Below are positions 1 through 9,407 of a DNA stretch of 64,000 nucleotides, piece by piece; the first letter of the stretch is position 1, and every line of letters starts with the position of its first letter. The notes beneath the pieces are model-generated. The model did not search any database. It was not told the DNA's origin and saw only the letters and a list, made by a program, of their open reading frames with translations. The position numbers were made by a program, and so were the translations under genes. Origin of the DNA: Streptomyces thermolilacinus SPC6 (GTDB lineage: Bacteria > Actinomycetota > Actinomycetes > Streptomycetales > Streptomycetaceae). The stretch lies in contig NZ_ASHX02000001.1 in assembly GCF_000478605.2 (NCBI RefSeq), positions 3,759,895-3,823,894 of the forward strand, in the 5' to 3' direction.

Positions 1-288
1 GGCGCGGACCACGCCCGTGGAGCTGGCGTAGCCGGGCGGGGTGGGGATGCCCTCGGACATCTGCACGCCGCTCTCCGCCCGGATGCGGCAGGCGGCGAGG
101 CTTGCCGTGTCGGCCGACTCGGCGAGCGCCCGCGTGGCCGGGTCGGTCGCCGCCGGGCCCCCCGTGACGGGGACGGGGCCGTGGAGTGTGGCGCTCGCCG
201 TGGCGAGGGCGGCCACGGCCAGCGCCGTGACGGTTCCGATCGCGGCCGTCCTGCGTATTCGCCGTCGCCGGCTGGTCGGCTGCTGCAT
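1..288 (-). CDS. Secreted protein, N-terminal part (possible M6-type metalloprotease)
   Basis: The gene runs off the left edge; only its first 96 codons are present, starting at the ATG at 288. The N-terminus is a classic Streptomyces signal peptide: an Arg-rich n-region (residues 6-13) and a hydrophobic Ala/Val core (about 15-33). It is followed by a Thr/Pro/Ala-rich stretch and a segment with one Cys and the text SEGIPTPPGYASSTGVVRA. From memory, this resembles the region just before the catalytic domain of Streptomyces M6 (immune-inhibitor-A-like) peptidases, but no catalytic motif lies in the window, so the family is a guess. It is divergent from the TetR gene. Confidence 0.45.
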   Translation of the reverse strand, partial: MQQPTSRRRRIRRTAAIGTVTALAVAALATASATLHGPVPVTGGPAATDPATRALAESADTASLAACRIRAESGVQMSEGIPTPPGYASSTGVVRA

Positions 289-504
289 GGCCAACAGCCT
301 GTTCCGGCGGGTGCGGGGGCGCTCGCCGGGTGGCCCGATCGTGGGAACGCTCACGGTGAGTGACGGAGGTCACATCTAGCTGGGAACAAACGGGGAGGTG
401 GTCCCCGTTTGGGAGGGTGACATCGGTAAGCGGGGAGCAGCTCCCCGGTTGCCGGTGGCTTTCCCTTCCGGTACGAGCCTTCGGGTGCGAGAGAGGAGTC
501 GGCT

Positions 505-1392
505 GTGACCGCCATGACCACCACCTCGGGTGCGGGCGCCTCCGTCGCCGCGGGTGCCGCGGCCCCGGCGCGACGCGTCGCGTCCGGTGCGTCGCCCGCG
601 TCCGGCGTGTACGCCACGTCCGATGTGTCCGCCGCGTGGGGTGTGCCGACCGCCTCCGGCGCGTGCGCGGCCTCCGGCTCGTCGGGCGCGTCCGGCGGTT
701 CCGGTACGGGCCGGGCCGGGCGGCCTCGCGCGGACGCGCTGCGCAACCGGGAGCGGATCGTCGCGGCCGCGCGCGAGATGCTCGTCGAGTCCGGGGCCGA
801 CGCCCCGCTGGACGAGATAGCCCGCCGCGCCGGAGTGGGCAACGCCACCGTGTACCGGCACTTCCCGGACCGTACGACGCTCGTCCACGAGGTCGTCGTC
901 TCGGTCATGGCGCGCATAGCCGACAGCGCCGAGCGGGCCGCCGCCGAGGAGCCGGAGCCGTTCGCCGCGGTCCGCCGCTTCACGCACGAGGCGGCCGACG
1001 AGCGGATAGGCGCCCTCTGCCCCATGCTGTCCGGCGTCTTCGAGCCCGACGAGCCGTGCATCGCCGCCGCGCGCGACCGGCTGGAGACGGCGGTGCTGGG
1101 GCTGTTCGAGCGGGCCCAGAAGGCGGGGAGGATGCGCTCCGATGTCGCCGTCGGGGATCTGCTGGTGGCCCTGTCCCAGCTGACCAGGCCGCTGCCCGGC
1201 ATCGCCTGCCCGGTCAACGACCAGTTCGTCCACCGCCACCTCCAGCTGCTGCTGGACGGCCTGGAGGCCCCCGGCCGCTCGGAGCTGCCCGGCGCGCCCG
1301 CGACCCTGGAGGGCCTCCGGCGGCCCGCCGCCCCGGAAAGCCACGAGGACCACGAGGACCACGAAGGCCCCGAGCAGCAGAGCCGCCTCTGA
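505..1392 (+). CDS. TetR/AcrR family transcriptional regulator
   Basis: A 295-aa DNA-binding repressor. The GTG at 505 has a GAGAGGAG ribosome site just upstream. Residues 1-68 are a low-complexity Ala/Ser/Gly extension. The TetR helix-turn-helix follows (about 75-120, including DEIARRAGVGNATVYRHFPD), then an all-helical ligand domain with EPFAAVRRFTHEAADERI. The usual TetR length is 190-220 aa, so either the extension is real or the true start lies nearer residue 70. The DHA2 exporter begins 249 bp downstream on the same strand, the usual arrangement for a drug-responsive repressor and its pump. That regulatory link and the ligand are inferred. Confidence 0.9.
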   Translation: MTAMTTTSGAGASVAAGAAAPARRVASGASPASGVYATSDVSAAWGVPTASGACAASGSSGASGGSGTGRAGRPRADALRNRERIVAAAREMLVESGADAPLDEIARRAGVGNATVYRHFPDRTTLVHEVVVSVMARIADSAERAAAEEPEPFAAVRRFTHEAADERIGALCPMLSGVFEPDEPCIAAARDRLETAVLGLFERAQKAGRMRSDVAVGDLLVALSQLTRPLPGIACPVNDQFVHRHLQLLLDGLEAPGRSELPGAPATLEGLRRPAAPESHEDHEDHEGPEQQSRL

Positions 1393-1641
1393 CCGACGCG
1401 ACCCCGACGCCTCCTGACGCCTCCCGACGCCGAGTCCGGGTGGCCGTACCCGCCACAGCCCGTGAAGCAGCCGCCTTCCGGCTGCCCGGCTTCCCGGGCT
1501 CCTCGAACGTCCCCGGCTTCGAACGCCTCGCTTTCCCTGGACGCTCCGACCCCCCGTGCCCCTCGAACGCTCCGCGCTTCTGCCTCTCGCACTCCTTGAC
1601 GCCCTGAGGTTCTTCCCCGGGCGCTCCTGACGACCCATTAG

Positions 1642-3189
1642 GTGGCCACACCCATGTCGAAAATCCCTGAACCGGCGGCCGCGGCGCTGCCCGACCCGCG
1701 GCGCTGGAGAGCACTCGTCTTCATCGCCCTCGCACAGCTGATGGTGGTGCTCGACGCGACCATCGTGAACATCGCGCTGCCCTCCGCCCAGCAGGACCTG
1801 GGCATATCCGACGGCAACCGCCAGTGGGTCATCACCGCGTACGCCCTGGCCTTCGGCGGGCTGCTGCTGTTCGGCGGGCGAATAGCCGACCTGTGGGGCC
1901 GCAAGCGGACGTTCGTCGTCGGCCTGATCGGCTTCGCCGCCGCGTCCGTGCTGGGCGGCGCGGCGACCGGTGAGGCGATGCTGCTCGGCTCCCGCGCGCT
2001 GCAGGGCGTGTTCGGCGCGCTCCTGGCGCCCGCCGCGCTGTCGCTGCTCGCCGTGATGTTCACCGAGGGCCGCGAGCGGGCCAAGGCGTTCGGCATCTAC
2101 GGCGCCATCGCGGGCGGCGGCGGCGCGGTCGGCCTGATCCTGGGCGGTTTTCTCACCGAGTACCTGGACTGGCGCTGGACGTTCTACGTCAACGTCCCGT
2201 TCGCCGTGGTGGCCGCCGTCGGCGCGTACTTCGTGATCCGCGAGCCCGCCGGGACCCGCAACCGCTCGCCGCTCGACGTCCCCGGCGTCGTCCTGTCCAC
2301 GCTGGGCCTGGTCGCTCTCGTGTACGGCTTCACGCGCGCGGAGACGTACGGCTGGACCGAGGACTGGACGATCATCGTGTTCGCCGCGTCCGTGGTGCTG
2401 CTGGGCTCGTTCGTCGCCGTCGAGTCGGTGATGAGGCACCCGCTGCTGCCGCTGCGCGTCCTGGCCGACCGCAACCGCGCGGGCGTGTACCTCTCCCTGG
2501 GGCTCGCGGTCATCGCGATGTTCGGCCTCTTCCTCTTCCTCACCTACTACCTCCAGGTGGTGAAGGGCTTCTCGCCGCTCAAGACCGGCTTCGCGTTCCT
2601 GCCGATGGTGGTCGGCATGATCACCGGCTCCACGCAGATCGGAGCGCGGCTGATGACCCGCGTCCCGCCGCGCCTGCTGATGGGCCCCGGCTTCCTGTCG
2701 GCCTCCGTCGGCATGCTGCTGCTGACCCAGCTGGAGATCGACTCCTCGTACGTGGGTCTGATCCTGCCCGCGCAGCTGCTGCTGGGCCTCGGCATGGGTA
2801 CGGCGTTCATGCCGGCGATGTCCCTGGCGACGCACGGCGTGCAGGCGCGTGACGCGGGGGTGGCGTCCGCGATGGTGAACACCTCGCAGCAGGTCGGCGG
2901 CGCCATCGGGACGGCCCTGCTGAACACGATCGCCGCCTCCGCGACCACCGCGTACGTCACCTCGCACGCCGCGTCGGCGACCACTCCGGAGGCGCTGCGG
3001 CTGGTGCAGCTCCAGGCCATGGTGGAGGGCTACACGTCGGCCATCTGGTGGGCGGTCGGCATCCTCGCCGTCGCCGCCTCCATCGCGGTGGCGATGGTCG
3101 ACACCGGCCGCCCGAACGCCGCTCCGGGCGGCGCGGTGAAGGACGGCGCGCCCGACGACGAGGTCCCGGTGCCGGTCCTGGCCCACTGA
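1642..3189 (+). CDS. MFS transporter, DHA2 (EmrB/QacA) family
   Basis: A 515-aa inner-membrane proton-coupled drug exporter with about 14 transmembrane helices. Diagnostic DHA2 features are visible: helix 1 with LMVVLDATIVNIALPSA (about residues 34-50), the motif-A loop GGRIADLWGRKR (about 78-89), motif C GAIAGGGGAVGLILGG in helix 5, and the late-helix ASAMVNTSQQVGGAIG. The start is the GTG at 1642; an in-frame ATG follows four codons later. It probably exports a hydrophobic toxic compound under control of the upstream TetR regulator. The substrate is not predictable. Confidence 0.92.
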   Translation: MATPMSKIPEPAAAALPDPRRWRALVFIALAQLMVVLDATIVNIALPSAQQDLGISDGNRQWVITAYALAFGGLLLFGGRIADLWGRKRTFVVGLIGFAAASVLGGAATGEAMLLGSRALQGVFGALLAPAALSLLAVMFTEGRERAKAFGIYGAIAGGGGAVGLILGGFLTEYLDWRWTFYVNVPFAVVAAVGAYFVIREPAGTRNRSPLDVPGVVLSTLGLVALVYGFTRAETYGWTEDWTIIVFAASVVLLGSFVAVESVMRHPLLPLRVLADRNRAGVYLSLGLAVIAMFGLFLFLTYYLQVVKGFSPLKTGFAFLPMVVGMITGSTQIGARLMTRVPPRLLMGPGFLSASVGMLLLTQLEIDSSYVGLILPAQLLLGLGMGTAFMPAMSLATHGVQARDAGVASAMVNTSQQVGGAIGTALLNTIAASATTAYVTSHAASATTPEALRLVQLQAMVEGYTSAIWWAVGILAVAASIAVAMVDTGRPNAAPGGAVKDGAPDDEVPVPVLAH

Positions 3190-3235
3190 CCCCGGCTCGG
3201 CACCCCCGACGTTCGCCCGCCCTGGTTCCGCTGCC

Positions 3236-3772
3236 TCAGCGGAGCCAGGGCAGGTCCGCGTTCGGGTCCGATGGCTCCAGCGCGTCGGCCACCACGCGCA
3301 TGATCGCGCCGAGCTGATCGACCTGCTCGGGCGTGAGCCGGTCGAACATGGCCTGCCGTACGGCCTCGACGTGGCCGGGCGCGCTGTGGCGCAGCACCTC
3401 GAAACCCTCGTCCGTCAGGTACGCGTTCTGGCCGCGCTTGTCGGAAGGGCAGTCTTCGCGGCGCACCCAGCCGTTCTTCTCCAGGCGCGCGATGGCGTGG
3501 GAGAGCCGGGAGCGGGTGATCTTGGCGCCCTTCGCCAGCTCCGTCATCCGCATCCGGCGGCGGGGCGCCTGGGAGAGCTGGACGAGCAGTCCGTAGTAGA
3601 TGTGCGGCATCCCCGCGTCCCGCTGGAGCTGCCGGTCGAGGTGGTCCTCCAGGAGCATGGTGGCGTGGAGGTACGACCGCCAGACGCGCTGCTCGCGGTC
3701 GGTGAGCCAGCGCGGCTCCGTCGGTGAGCCCGACCCGGGTGCGCCATCGCCGTCGATGGATGCGGTGTTCAT
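3236..3772 (-). CDS. MarR family transcriptional regulator
   Basis: A 178-aa winged-helix repressor, probably dimeric. The core includes MTELAKGAKITRSRLSHAIA (recognition helix) and a wing with DKRGQNAYLTDEGFEVL, as expected for MarR. Its ATG at 3772 is divergent from the dioxygenase gene at 3883. The 110-bp gap holds two inverted repeats with the same TTGAA-N2-TTCAA core, one close to each gene. It therefore probably represses both itself and the dioxygenase, with release by an aromatic ligand (inferred). Confidence 0.92.
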   Translation of the reverse strand: MNTASIDGDGAPGSGSPTEPRWLTDREQRVWRSYLHATMLLEDHLDRQLQRDAGMPHIYYGLLVQLSQAPRRRMRMTELAKGAKITRSRLSHAIARLEKNGWVRREDCPSDKRGQNAYLTDEGFEVLRHSAPGHVEAVRQAMFDRLTPEQVDQLGAIMRVVADALEPSDPNADLPWLR

Positions 3773-3790
3773 GTATCCACTCTACTTCTT

Positions 3791-3803
3791 CTTGAAGATT
3801 CAA
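3791..3803. promoter_or_regulatory. Probable MarR operator, proximal to the marR gene
   Basis: The sequence has a CTTGAA arm, two bases, then TTCAA: an inverted repeat with a TTGAA-N2-TTCAA core. It lies 18-31 bp upstream of the MarR start codon and matches the core of the stronger site at 3832-3853. Inferred to be an autoregulatory operator. Confidence 0.6.
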
Positions 3804-3831
3804 CTAAGCGGCGCTACCGTGGTACCCGAGA

Positions 3832-3853
3832 CAAGCTTGAAGGTTCAAGCTTG
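3832..3853. promoter_or_regulatory. Perfect 10-2-10 palindrome, probable MarR operator for the dioxygenase
   Basis: The arms CAAGCTTGAA and TTCAAGCTTG are perfect reverse complements separated by GG. The site is 29 bp upstream of the dioxygenase ATG, where a bound repressor would block transcription. The central TTGAA-N2-TTCAA is shared with the second site at 3791-3803. Confidence 0.7.
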
Positions 3854-3882
3854 AGCCTCCTGCGACGCTAAGAGGACCCGCC

Positions 3883-4671
3883 ATGACCGACACCGCCACC
3901 GCGGAGCGGATGCCCGCCCTGTACCTCTCCCATGGCGCCCCGCCGCTCGCCGATGATCCCGTGTGGCCCGGCCAGCTCGCCGCGTGGGCGGCCGACCTGC
4001 CCCGGCCGAAGGCGATCCTCATGGTGTCGGCCCACTGGGAGGAGGCCCCGCTCGCACTCGGCGCCACCCGGACCGTGCCGCTCGTCTACGACTTCTGGGG
4101 CTTCCCCGAGCACTACTACCGCGTCCGCTACCAGGCCCCCGGCGCACCGGCGCTCGCGGAGGCGGTCCGCAAGCTGCTGCGCGCCCCCGGTACGCCCGTA
4201 CAGGACATCCCGGACCGGGGCCTCGATCACGGGGCGTACGTGCCGCTCGTCGAGATGTTCCCGGACGCCGACATCCCGGTCCTCCAGGTGTCCCTGCCGA
4301 CCCTCGACCCGGCCAGGCTGATGGAGCTCGGACGCAGGCTGGCTCCCCTGCGCGACGAGGGCGTTCTGATCGTCGGCAGTGGCTTCTTCACCCACAACCT
4401 GGCCGCGCTGCGGCAGGGCGGCATCCCCGCGTGGTCGGCCGAGTTCGACGAGTGGGGCCGTCGCGCCCTGGCCGAGCGGGACGTGGACGGCCTGCTGGAC
4501 TTCCTGCACAAGGCACCCGCCGGGCGGCTCGCCCATCCGCGTACCGAGCACTTCGCCCCGCTGTTCGTGACGCTCGGCGCGGCGGACGCGGCGGGCGAGC
4601 TCGACATGGGCCGCAGCGTCATCGACGGCTTCTGGATGGGCCTGGCGAAGCGTTCCGTCCAGTTCGGCTGA
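3883..4671 (+). CDS. Class III extradiol dioxygenase (LigB family, 4,5-DOPA-dioxygenase-like)
   Basis: A 262-aa cytosolic metalloenzyme of the LigB superfamily, which opens catechol-type rings with O2. Conserved His residues are visible: H17 in LYLSHGAPPLADD, H51 in SAHWEEAP, H116 in DHGAYVPL and H171 in FFTHNL. This is the pattern and length of the YgiD/DODA branch. The ATG at 3883 follows an AAGAGGA ribosome site. It is divergent from a MarR regulator with a strong palindrome between them, suggesting induction by an aromatic compound. The true substrate may not be DOPA. Confidence 0.9.
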   Translation: MTDTATAERMPALYLSHGAPPLADDPVWPGQLAAWAADLPRPKAILMVSAHWEEAPLALGATRTVPLVYDFWGFPEHYYRVRYQAPGAPALAEAVRKLLRAPGTPVQDIPDRGLDHGAYVPLVEMFPDADIPVLQVSLPTLDPARLMELGRRLAPLRDEGVLIVGSGFFTHNLAALRQGGIPAWSAEFDEWGRRALAERDVDGLLDFLHKAPAGRLAHPRTEHFAPLFVTLGAADAAGELDMGRSVIDGFWMGLAKRSVQFG

Positions 4672-4696
4672 CCGGCCGCACCTCAACCCTCACAGG

Positions 4697-5767
4697 TCAG
4701 CCGTCCGACGATCCGATCAGCTCCACGGCCCGCACGGCGGCGCCCAGCGCCGCCGGGTCGCCCACGTCGAGGGCGGTGTCGGCGAACTTGATGGCGTGGT
4801 CGTCGCCGTGCGCGGCGGCCCGCCCGAACACGTCCTCGGCCGTCAGGGCGCTCGTCTCGTACGACGTGTCGTACGACGTGGGGCCCGACGGCGTGTACGC
4901 GGCCGTGACCGCCGCGCTCGCCGCCCACGCCGCGCCGACGCTGGGCGCCCACAGCTCGCGGGGCAGCGCGGGCAGCGTACGCAGTACGGCGTTGGGCGCC
5001 GTCGCGGCGTGGACCAGCATGACGGGCTCGCCGTGCGCGTGCGTGGCGTACCGGTGCGTGGCGGCGGTGACGAGTTCGGTGAGGCGCACGCGCGCGGTGT
5101 CCGGGTCCACGCCGTCGGCGCCCCACCGCGGCAGGGCGGTCAGCTGCGCCAGCCGGTGCCGGATGCCCGCGGACTGGTCGGGAACCGCCGGTACGGCGTC
5201 CAGGGCGGCCGCGGCGGTGGGCGCGGCGTCCAGGGCGGTGAGCGGTGGCAGCGGCTGGTGGCGGGCGGCCCAGTAGCCGAGGGCGTGCGCCAGCTCGGTG
5301 ACGCGCGGGGCGGTCTCCCCGGTGGTCAGCAGCGTCCGTACGGAGTGCCCGACGCGGATCACCGGGTGGGTGGCGCCCCCCGCGATGCCGGGCAGCAGCC
5401 GGGGCCACCACTCGGCGAGCACGTCACGCCAGGGGCGCTCGGCGGTCTCCCGCTCGAAGTGCCGGGCCCAGTCCGTGATGCGGGCCGGGTCGCCCAGCGC
5501 CTCACGCCAGTTCTCGGGCGTCACGCGCGCGTAGGGGGCGGGCAGGTCCTCCAGCTTGGCCCGGTACGCGTCGATCCACCGGTGGACGCTCGCCGCGTGA
5601 CCGTGCCGTACGAGTGCCTCGACCGCCATCGGCGCGTGGTTGCTGAGCCACCCCTGCCGCTCGGGCCCCGAGGCGTGCAGCCGCTCCAGCGCCTCGTCGA
5701 GCACCCCGGTCCTGTCAGGCGCCTCGTCGAGCTCCCCGGTCCTGTCAGCCGTCTCGATGTCGTCCAT
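4697..5767 (-). CDS. Questin oxidase-like protein (DUF4243 family)
   Basis: A 356-aa soluble, helical protein rich in His and Trp: SNHAPMAVEALVRHGH near the N-terminus, later HALGYWAARHQ and FADTALDVGDP. These match the questin oxidase family, whose fungal member cleaves an anthraquinone ring by Baeyer-Villiger chemistry; bacterial members are mostly uncharacterised. I chose the ATG at 5767 (MDDIET); the frame stays open upstream to 5953, but that extension is Pro/Arg-rich and unlike protein. It is convergent with the dioxygenase, leaving 25 bp between stop codons. The activity is a family assignment only. Confidence 0.75.
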   Translation of the reverse strand: MDDIETADRTGELDEAPDRTGVLDEALERLHASGPERQGWLSNHAPMAVEALVRHGHAASVHRWIDAYRAKLEDLPAPYARVTPENWREALGDPARITDWARHFERETAERPWRDVLAEWWPRLLPGIAGGATHPVIRVGHSVRTLLTTGETAPRVTELAHALGYWAARHQPLPPLTALDAAPTAAAALDAVPAVPDQSAGIRHRLAQLTALPRWGADGVDPDTARVRLTELVTAATHRYATHAHGEPVMLVHAATAPNAVLRTLPALPRELWAPSVGAAWAASAAVTAAYTPSGPTSYDTSYETSALTAEDVFGRAAAHGDDHAIKFADTALDVGDPAALGAAVRAVELIGSSDG

Positions 5768-6311
5768 GCACCGGACCCTAGGCACCTCCGTACGTCGCCG
5801 TAACCGCCCGGAGGCCCAACACGGCCGCGCCCCCGGACCTACTCCTCCGGCCCCAGGCGGCCCAGGACTCACCCCGTCCCGGATGCTGCGGCGGAAGATT
5901 GGGTCTCGCGCCGGAACATTCCGGGCGGTCGGCCCGTTGATCCGAGCAACCACGAAAGTGCTGGAGCGGTCCTTCCAGCCGAAGCCCCCAGGCGTTCACG
6001 TGGAATCGCGGGGCGACCACGAGGGGCGGGGCCGATCGGGGACGGGGGTAACCGTGACGCATGTGACGGCAGTCTCACACGCGGACGCCATACGGCTCCA
6101 CGAAGGCCGACGAGGCGGTCACCGACCCGCTCCGACCTGCGTTTCTGCCCTCACGATCAGCGGGCACCCCGCCCTTCGGGCCGCACAGGGTACTGCATGA
6201 TCCGCGAAATCGATGGGCGGCATGGGAATTCTGTCCGGATTCCACTCGTTGTTTCCGTCGGATGCAGGGCACCCGGAAGGGTGTCGCGACCTACTCAGTA
6301 AGGGAGCTCGC
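5768..6311. other. Long intergenic region upstream of hrdD
   Basis: About 540 bp between the questin-oxidase-like gene (minus) and hrdD (plus), with no convincing coding sequence. It contains the exact sigma-R-type promoter at 6225-6250 and, further upstream, a weaker look-alike (GGAAC at 5913-5917, 18 bases, GTT at 5936-5938). The length fits several hrdD promoters. Confidence 0.6.
6225..6250 (+). promoter_or_regulatory. Sigma-R-type promoter of hrdD
   Basis: GGAAT at 6225-6229 and GTT at 6248-6250 are separated by exactly 18 bases, the consensus for the disulfide-stress sigma factor SigR in Streptomyces. It lies 62 bp upstream of the hrdD start. hrdD is a known SigR target in S. coelicolor, which supports the call. 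Confidence 0.75.
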
Positions 6312-7310
<999 letters not shown>

Positions 7311-7432
7311 GGCCGAAGGGCCGAGGCCGGAAGGCCCGGGAGCCTGCAGGTTTCAAGGTCCCGGAAGGCCCGAGGTCCCGAAGGCCCTGACGGCCCCGGG
7401 TGCGAGCCACGCGGCTCGTGGCCCCCACAAAC

Positions 7433-7473
7433 CCACCGTCCCGCCCGGATTCCCCCCAGGGGCGGGACGGTGG
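7433..7473 (+). terminator. Terminator downstream of hrdD
   Basis: A 14-bp perfect stem: CCACCGTCCCGCCC at 7433-7446 pairs with GGGCGGGACGGTGG at 7460-7473 around a 13-nt loop. There is no T-run, which is usual for Streptomyces terminators. Confidence 0.75.
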
Positions 7474-7479
7474 CCAGAC

Positions 7480-7520
7480 CCGCAGCCCCCCGCCTCCCCC
7501 CCCCCGGCGAGGGGCTGCGG
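7480..7520 (+). terminator. Second hairpin downstream of hrdD
   Basis: CCGCAGCCCC at 7480-7489 pairs with GGGGCTGCGG at 7511-7520. The 21-nt loop includes a run of cytosines. It lies just after the first hairpin and probably backs it up. Confidence 0.55.
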
Positions 7521-7628
7521 CCTGCGCGCCCCGGTCCTTGCCGCCCGGGACCCGCCCGCGCACCCTCGGGCGCTGCGGCCCTGGGGTGCCCGTATGCCCG
7601 TTCATGCCCGTTTCTCTGCCCGAACCTG

Positions 7629-7657
7629 TTTACTTCGGCCCTCCCGGTCCGTACGGT
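7629..7657 (+). promoter_or_regulatory. Promoter of the fru operon
   Basis: TTTACT (-35, 7629-7634), a 17-bp spacer and TACGGT (-10, 7652-7657) make a good housekeeping promoter 45 bp before fruR. GTTTAC at 7628-7633 recurs inverted as GTAAAC at 7692-7697, so FruR could bind on both sides of the start site (inferred). Confidence 0.6.
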
Positions 7658-7701
7658 GGAGAAGGAACCGCAGGTCCGGCCATGAACGGATGTAAACGGA
7701 C

Positions 7702-8463
7702 ATGTACGCACCGGAGCGCCAGCAAGCGATCCTCCGCCTCGCTCGCGAGAGCGGACGCGTGGACGTGCTCTCCCTCGCCGACGAGTTCCAGGTCACCGCC
7801 GAGACGATCCGGCGCGACCTGAAGGCCCTCGACCGGGCCGGCCTCGTCCGCCGCGTCCACGGCGGCGCCATCCCCGCCGGTCGCCTCGACTTCGAACCGG
7901 ACCTCGCGGAGCGCGAGTCCACCGCCGCCGATGAGAAGGACCGCATCGCGCGGGCAGCCCTCGCCGAACTGCCCGAGGACGGCAGCGTCATCCTCGACGC
8001 GGGCTCCACGGTCGGACGGATCGCCGCCGTGATCCCCCCGGACCGCTCGCTCACCGTCGTCACCCACGCGCTCACCACCGCCGCCCGCCTCGCCGACCAC
8101 CCCGGGATCGCCCTCCACCTCGTCGGCGGCCGTGTCCGGCACCGCACCCGCGCCGCCGTGGACGCCTGGGCGCTCCGCTCGTACGAGGAGATCCGCGCGG
8201 ACGTCGTGTTCGTAGGGGCCAACGGCTTCTCCCTCGCCCACGGCCTCACCACCCCCGACCTCGCGGAAGCCGCCGTGAAACGGGCCGTCGTCGCCGCCGC
8301 GCGCCGAGTCGTCCTCCTCGCGGACTCCGCCAAGCACGGACAGGACCACTTCGCCCGCTTCGGCGACCTCACCGACATCGACCTGCTCATCACCGACACG
8401 GGCCTCAGCCCCCAGGACGCGGCCGCCATCGAGGCCGCGGGAACGGAAGTCGTACGCGCATGA
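7702..8463 (+). CDS. fruR: DeoR family regulator of fructose utilisation
   Basis: A 253-aa repressor. The DeoR helix-turn-helix is at the N-terminus (YAPERQQAILRLARESGRVD, then AETIRRDLKALDRAGLVRRV with the signature GG(A/T)). The C-terminal sugar-phosphate-sensing domain includes LDAGSTVGRIA and FVGANGFSLAHGLTTPDLAE. It opens the fruR-fruK-fruA operon: its last codons overlap the fruK start by four bases. Fructose 1-phosphate is the expected inducer in this family. Confidence 0.92.
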   Translation: MYAPERQQAILRLARESGRVDVLSLADEFQVTAETIRRDLKALDRAGLVRRVHGGAIPAGRLDFEPDLAERESTAADEKDRIARAALAELPEDGSVILDAGSTVGRIAAVIPPDRSLTVVTHALTTAARLADHPGIALHLVGGRVRHRTRAAVDAWALRSYEEIRADVVFVGANGFSLAHGLTTPDLAEAAVKRAVVAAARRVVLLADSAKHGQDHFARFGDLTDIDLLITDTGLSPQDAAAIEAAGTEVVRA

Positions 8464-9407
8464 TCCTCACCGTCACCCCCAACCCCTCCCTGGACCGGAC
8501 CTACGACGTACCGGCCCTGGAGCGGGGCGAGGTGCTGCGGGCGACCGGCGAGCGCACCGACCCGGGCGGCAAGGGCGTCAACGTGTCGCGGGCCCTCACG
8601 GCGGCCGGACACGACACCCTCGCCGTCGTCCCGCTCGGCGGCGCCGCAGGAGCGCTCGTCGCGGAACTGCTCGCCGGGCAGGGTATCGACATCGCCCCCG
8701 TCCCCATCGGCGGCCACACCCGCTCCAACATCGCCGTCGCCGAGCCGGACGGCATCCTCACCAAGGTCAACGCGCCGGGCCCGAAGCTCACGCCCGGCGA
8801 GTCCGAGGCGCTCCTCGCGGCCGTCGGCGCCCACGCCGCCGGCGCGGACTGGGTCGCCTGCTGCGGCAGCCTCCCGCAGGGCCTCGCCCCCACCTGGTAC
8901 GCCGACCTCGTCACCCGCGCGCACGGCCACGGCTCCCGTACCGCGCTCGACACGTCCGGGCCGTCCCTGCTGGTCGCCCTGCGCGGCCGGCCCGACGTGG
9001 TGAAGCCCAACGCGCGGGAGCTCGCCGAGGCGGTCGGCCGGCCCCTGTCCACCGTGGGCGACGCCGTGAAGGCCGCCGAGGAGTTGCGGGCCGCGGGCGC
9101 CGGAGCCGTACTGGCCAGCCTCGGCGCGGACGGCCAGCTCCTGGTCGCCGCGGACGGCGTCTGGTACGGCAACGCACCCGTGACCGCCGTCCGCAGCGAC
9201 GTGGGCGCGGGCGACGCGTCCCTGTCCGGGTTCCTCGCGGCGGGAGGCGAGGGGCCGACCGCCCTGGCCGCCGCCGTCGCACACGGTGCCGCCGCCGTAC
9301 AGCTGCCCGGCAGCCAGATGCCGACCCCCGCCCACCTGGACCCGTCAGTGGTCACCGTGACCACCGACATCCCCCTCGACCGCGCGCTCGGCGGATGTGC
9401 CCGGTGA
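8460..9407 (+). CDS. fruK: 1-phosphofructokinase
   Basis: A 315-aa PfkB-type sugar kinase that phosphorylates fructose 1-phosphate to fructose 1,6-bisphosphate. It begins ILTVTPNPSLDRTYDVP, typical of FruK/LacC. The PfkB signature with the catalytic Asp is VRSDVGAGDASLSGFLA near residue 240. The substrate loop DPGGKGVNVSRAL is at about 37-49. The ATG overlaps the fruR stop (ATGA) and the end overlaps fruA by 13 bp, consistent with translational coupling. Confidence 0.95.
   Translation: MILTVTPNPSLDRTYDVPALERGEVLRATGERTDPGGKGVNVSRALTAAGHDTLAVVPLGGAAGALVAELLAGQGIDIAPVPIGGHTRSNIAVAEPDGILTKVNAPGPKLTPGESEALLAAVGAHAAGADWVACCGSLPQGLAPTWYADLVTRAHGHGSRTALDTSGPSLLVALRGRPDVVKPNARELAEAVGRPLSTVGDAVKAAEELRAAGAGAVLASLGADGQLLVAADGVWYGNAPVTAVRSDVGAGDASLSGFLAAGGEGPTALAAAVAHGAAAVQLPGSQMPTPAHLDPSVVTVTTDIPLDRALGGCAR

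Larger units (their letters stand above)
7311..7701. other. Intergenic region between hrdD and fruR
   Basis: About 390 bp, no gene. It holds two strong hairpins (7433-7473, 7480-7520) and then the fruR promoter (7629-7657). The first 80 bp have short imperfect repeats of AAGGCCC(G/C)GAG. Confidence 0.6.

Noticed and set aside
376..3186. Very long open frame (936 codons) on the minus strand
   Set aside because: It lies antisense to the TetR and DHA2 genes, which have clear domains. Long antisense frames are a by-product of high third-position GC.
5913..5938. Second sigma-R-like promoter, GGAAC-N18-GTT, upstream of hrdD
   Set aside because: It is 370 bp from hrdD and the -35 deviates at one base. 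It may be a real second promoter but the support is too weak to list.
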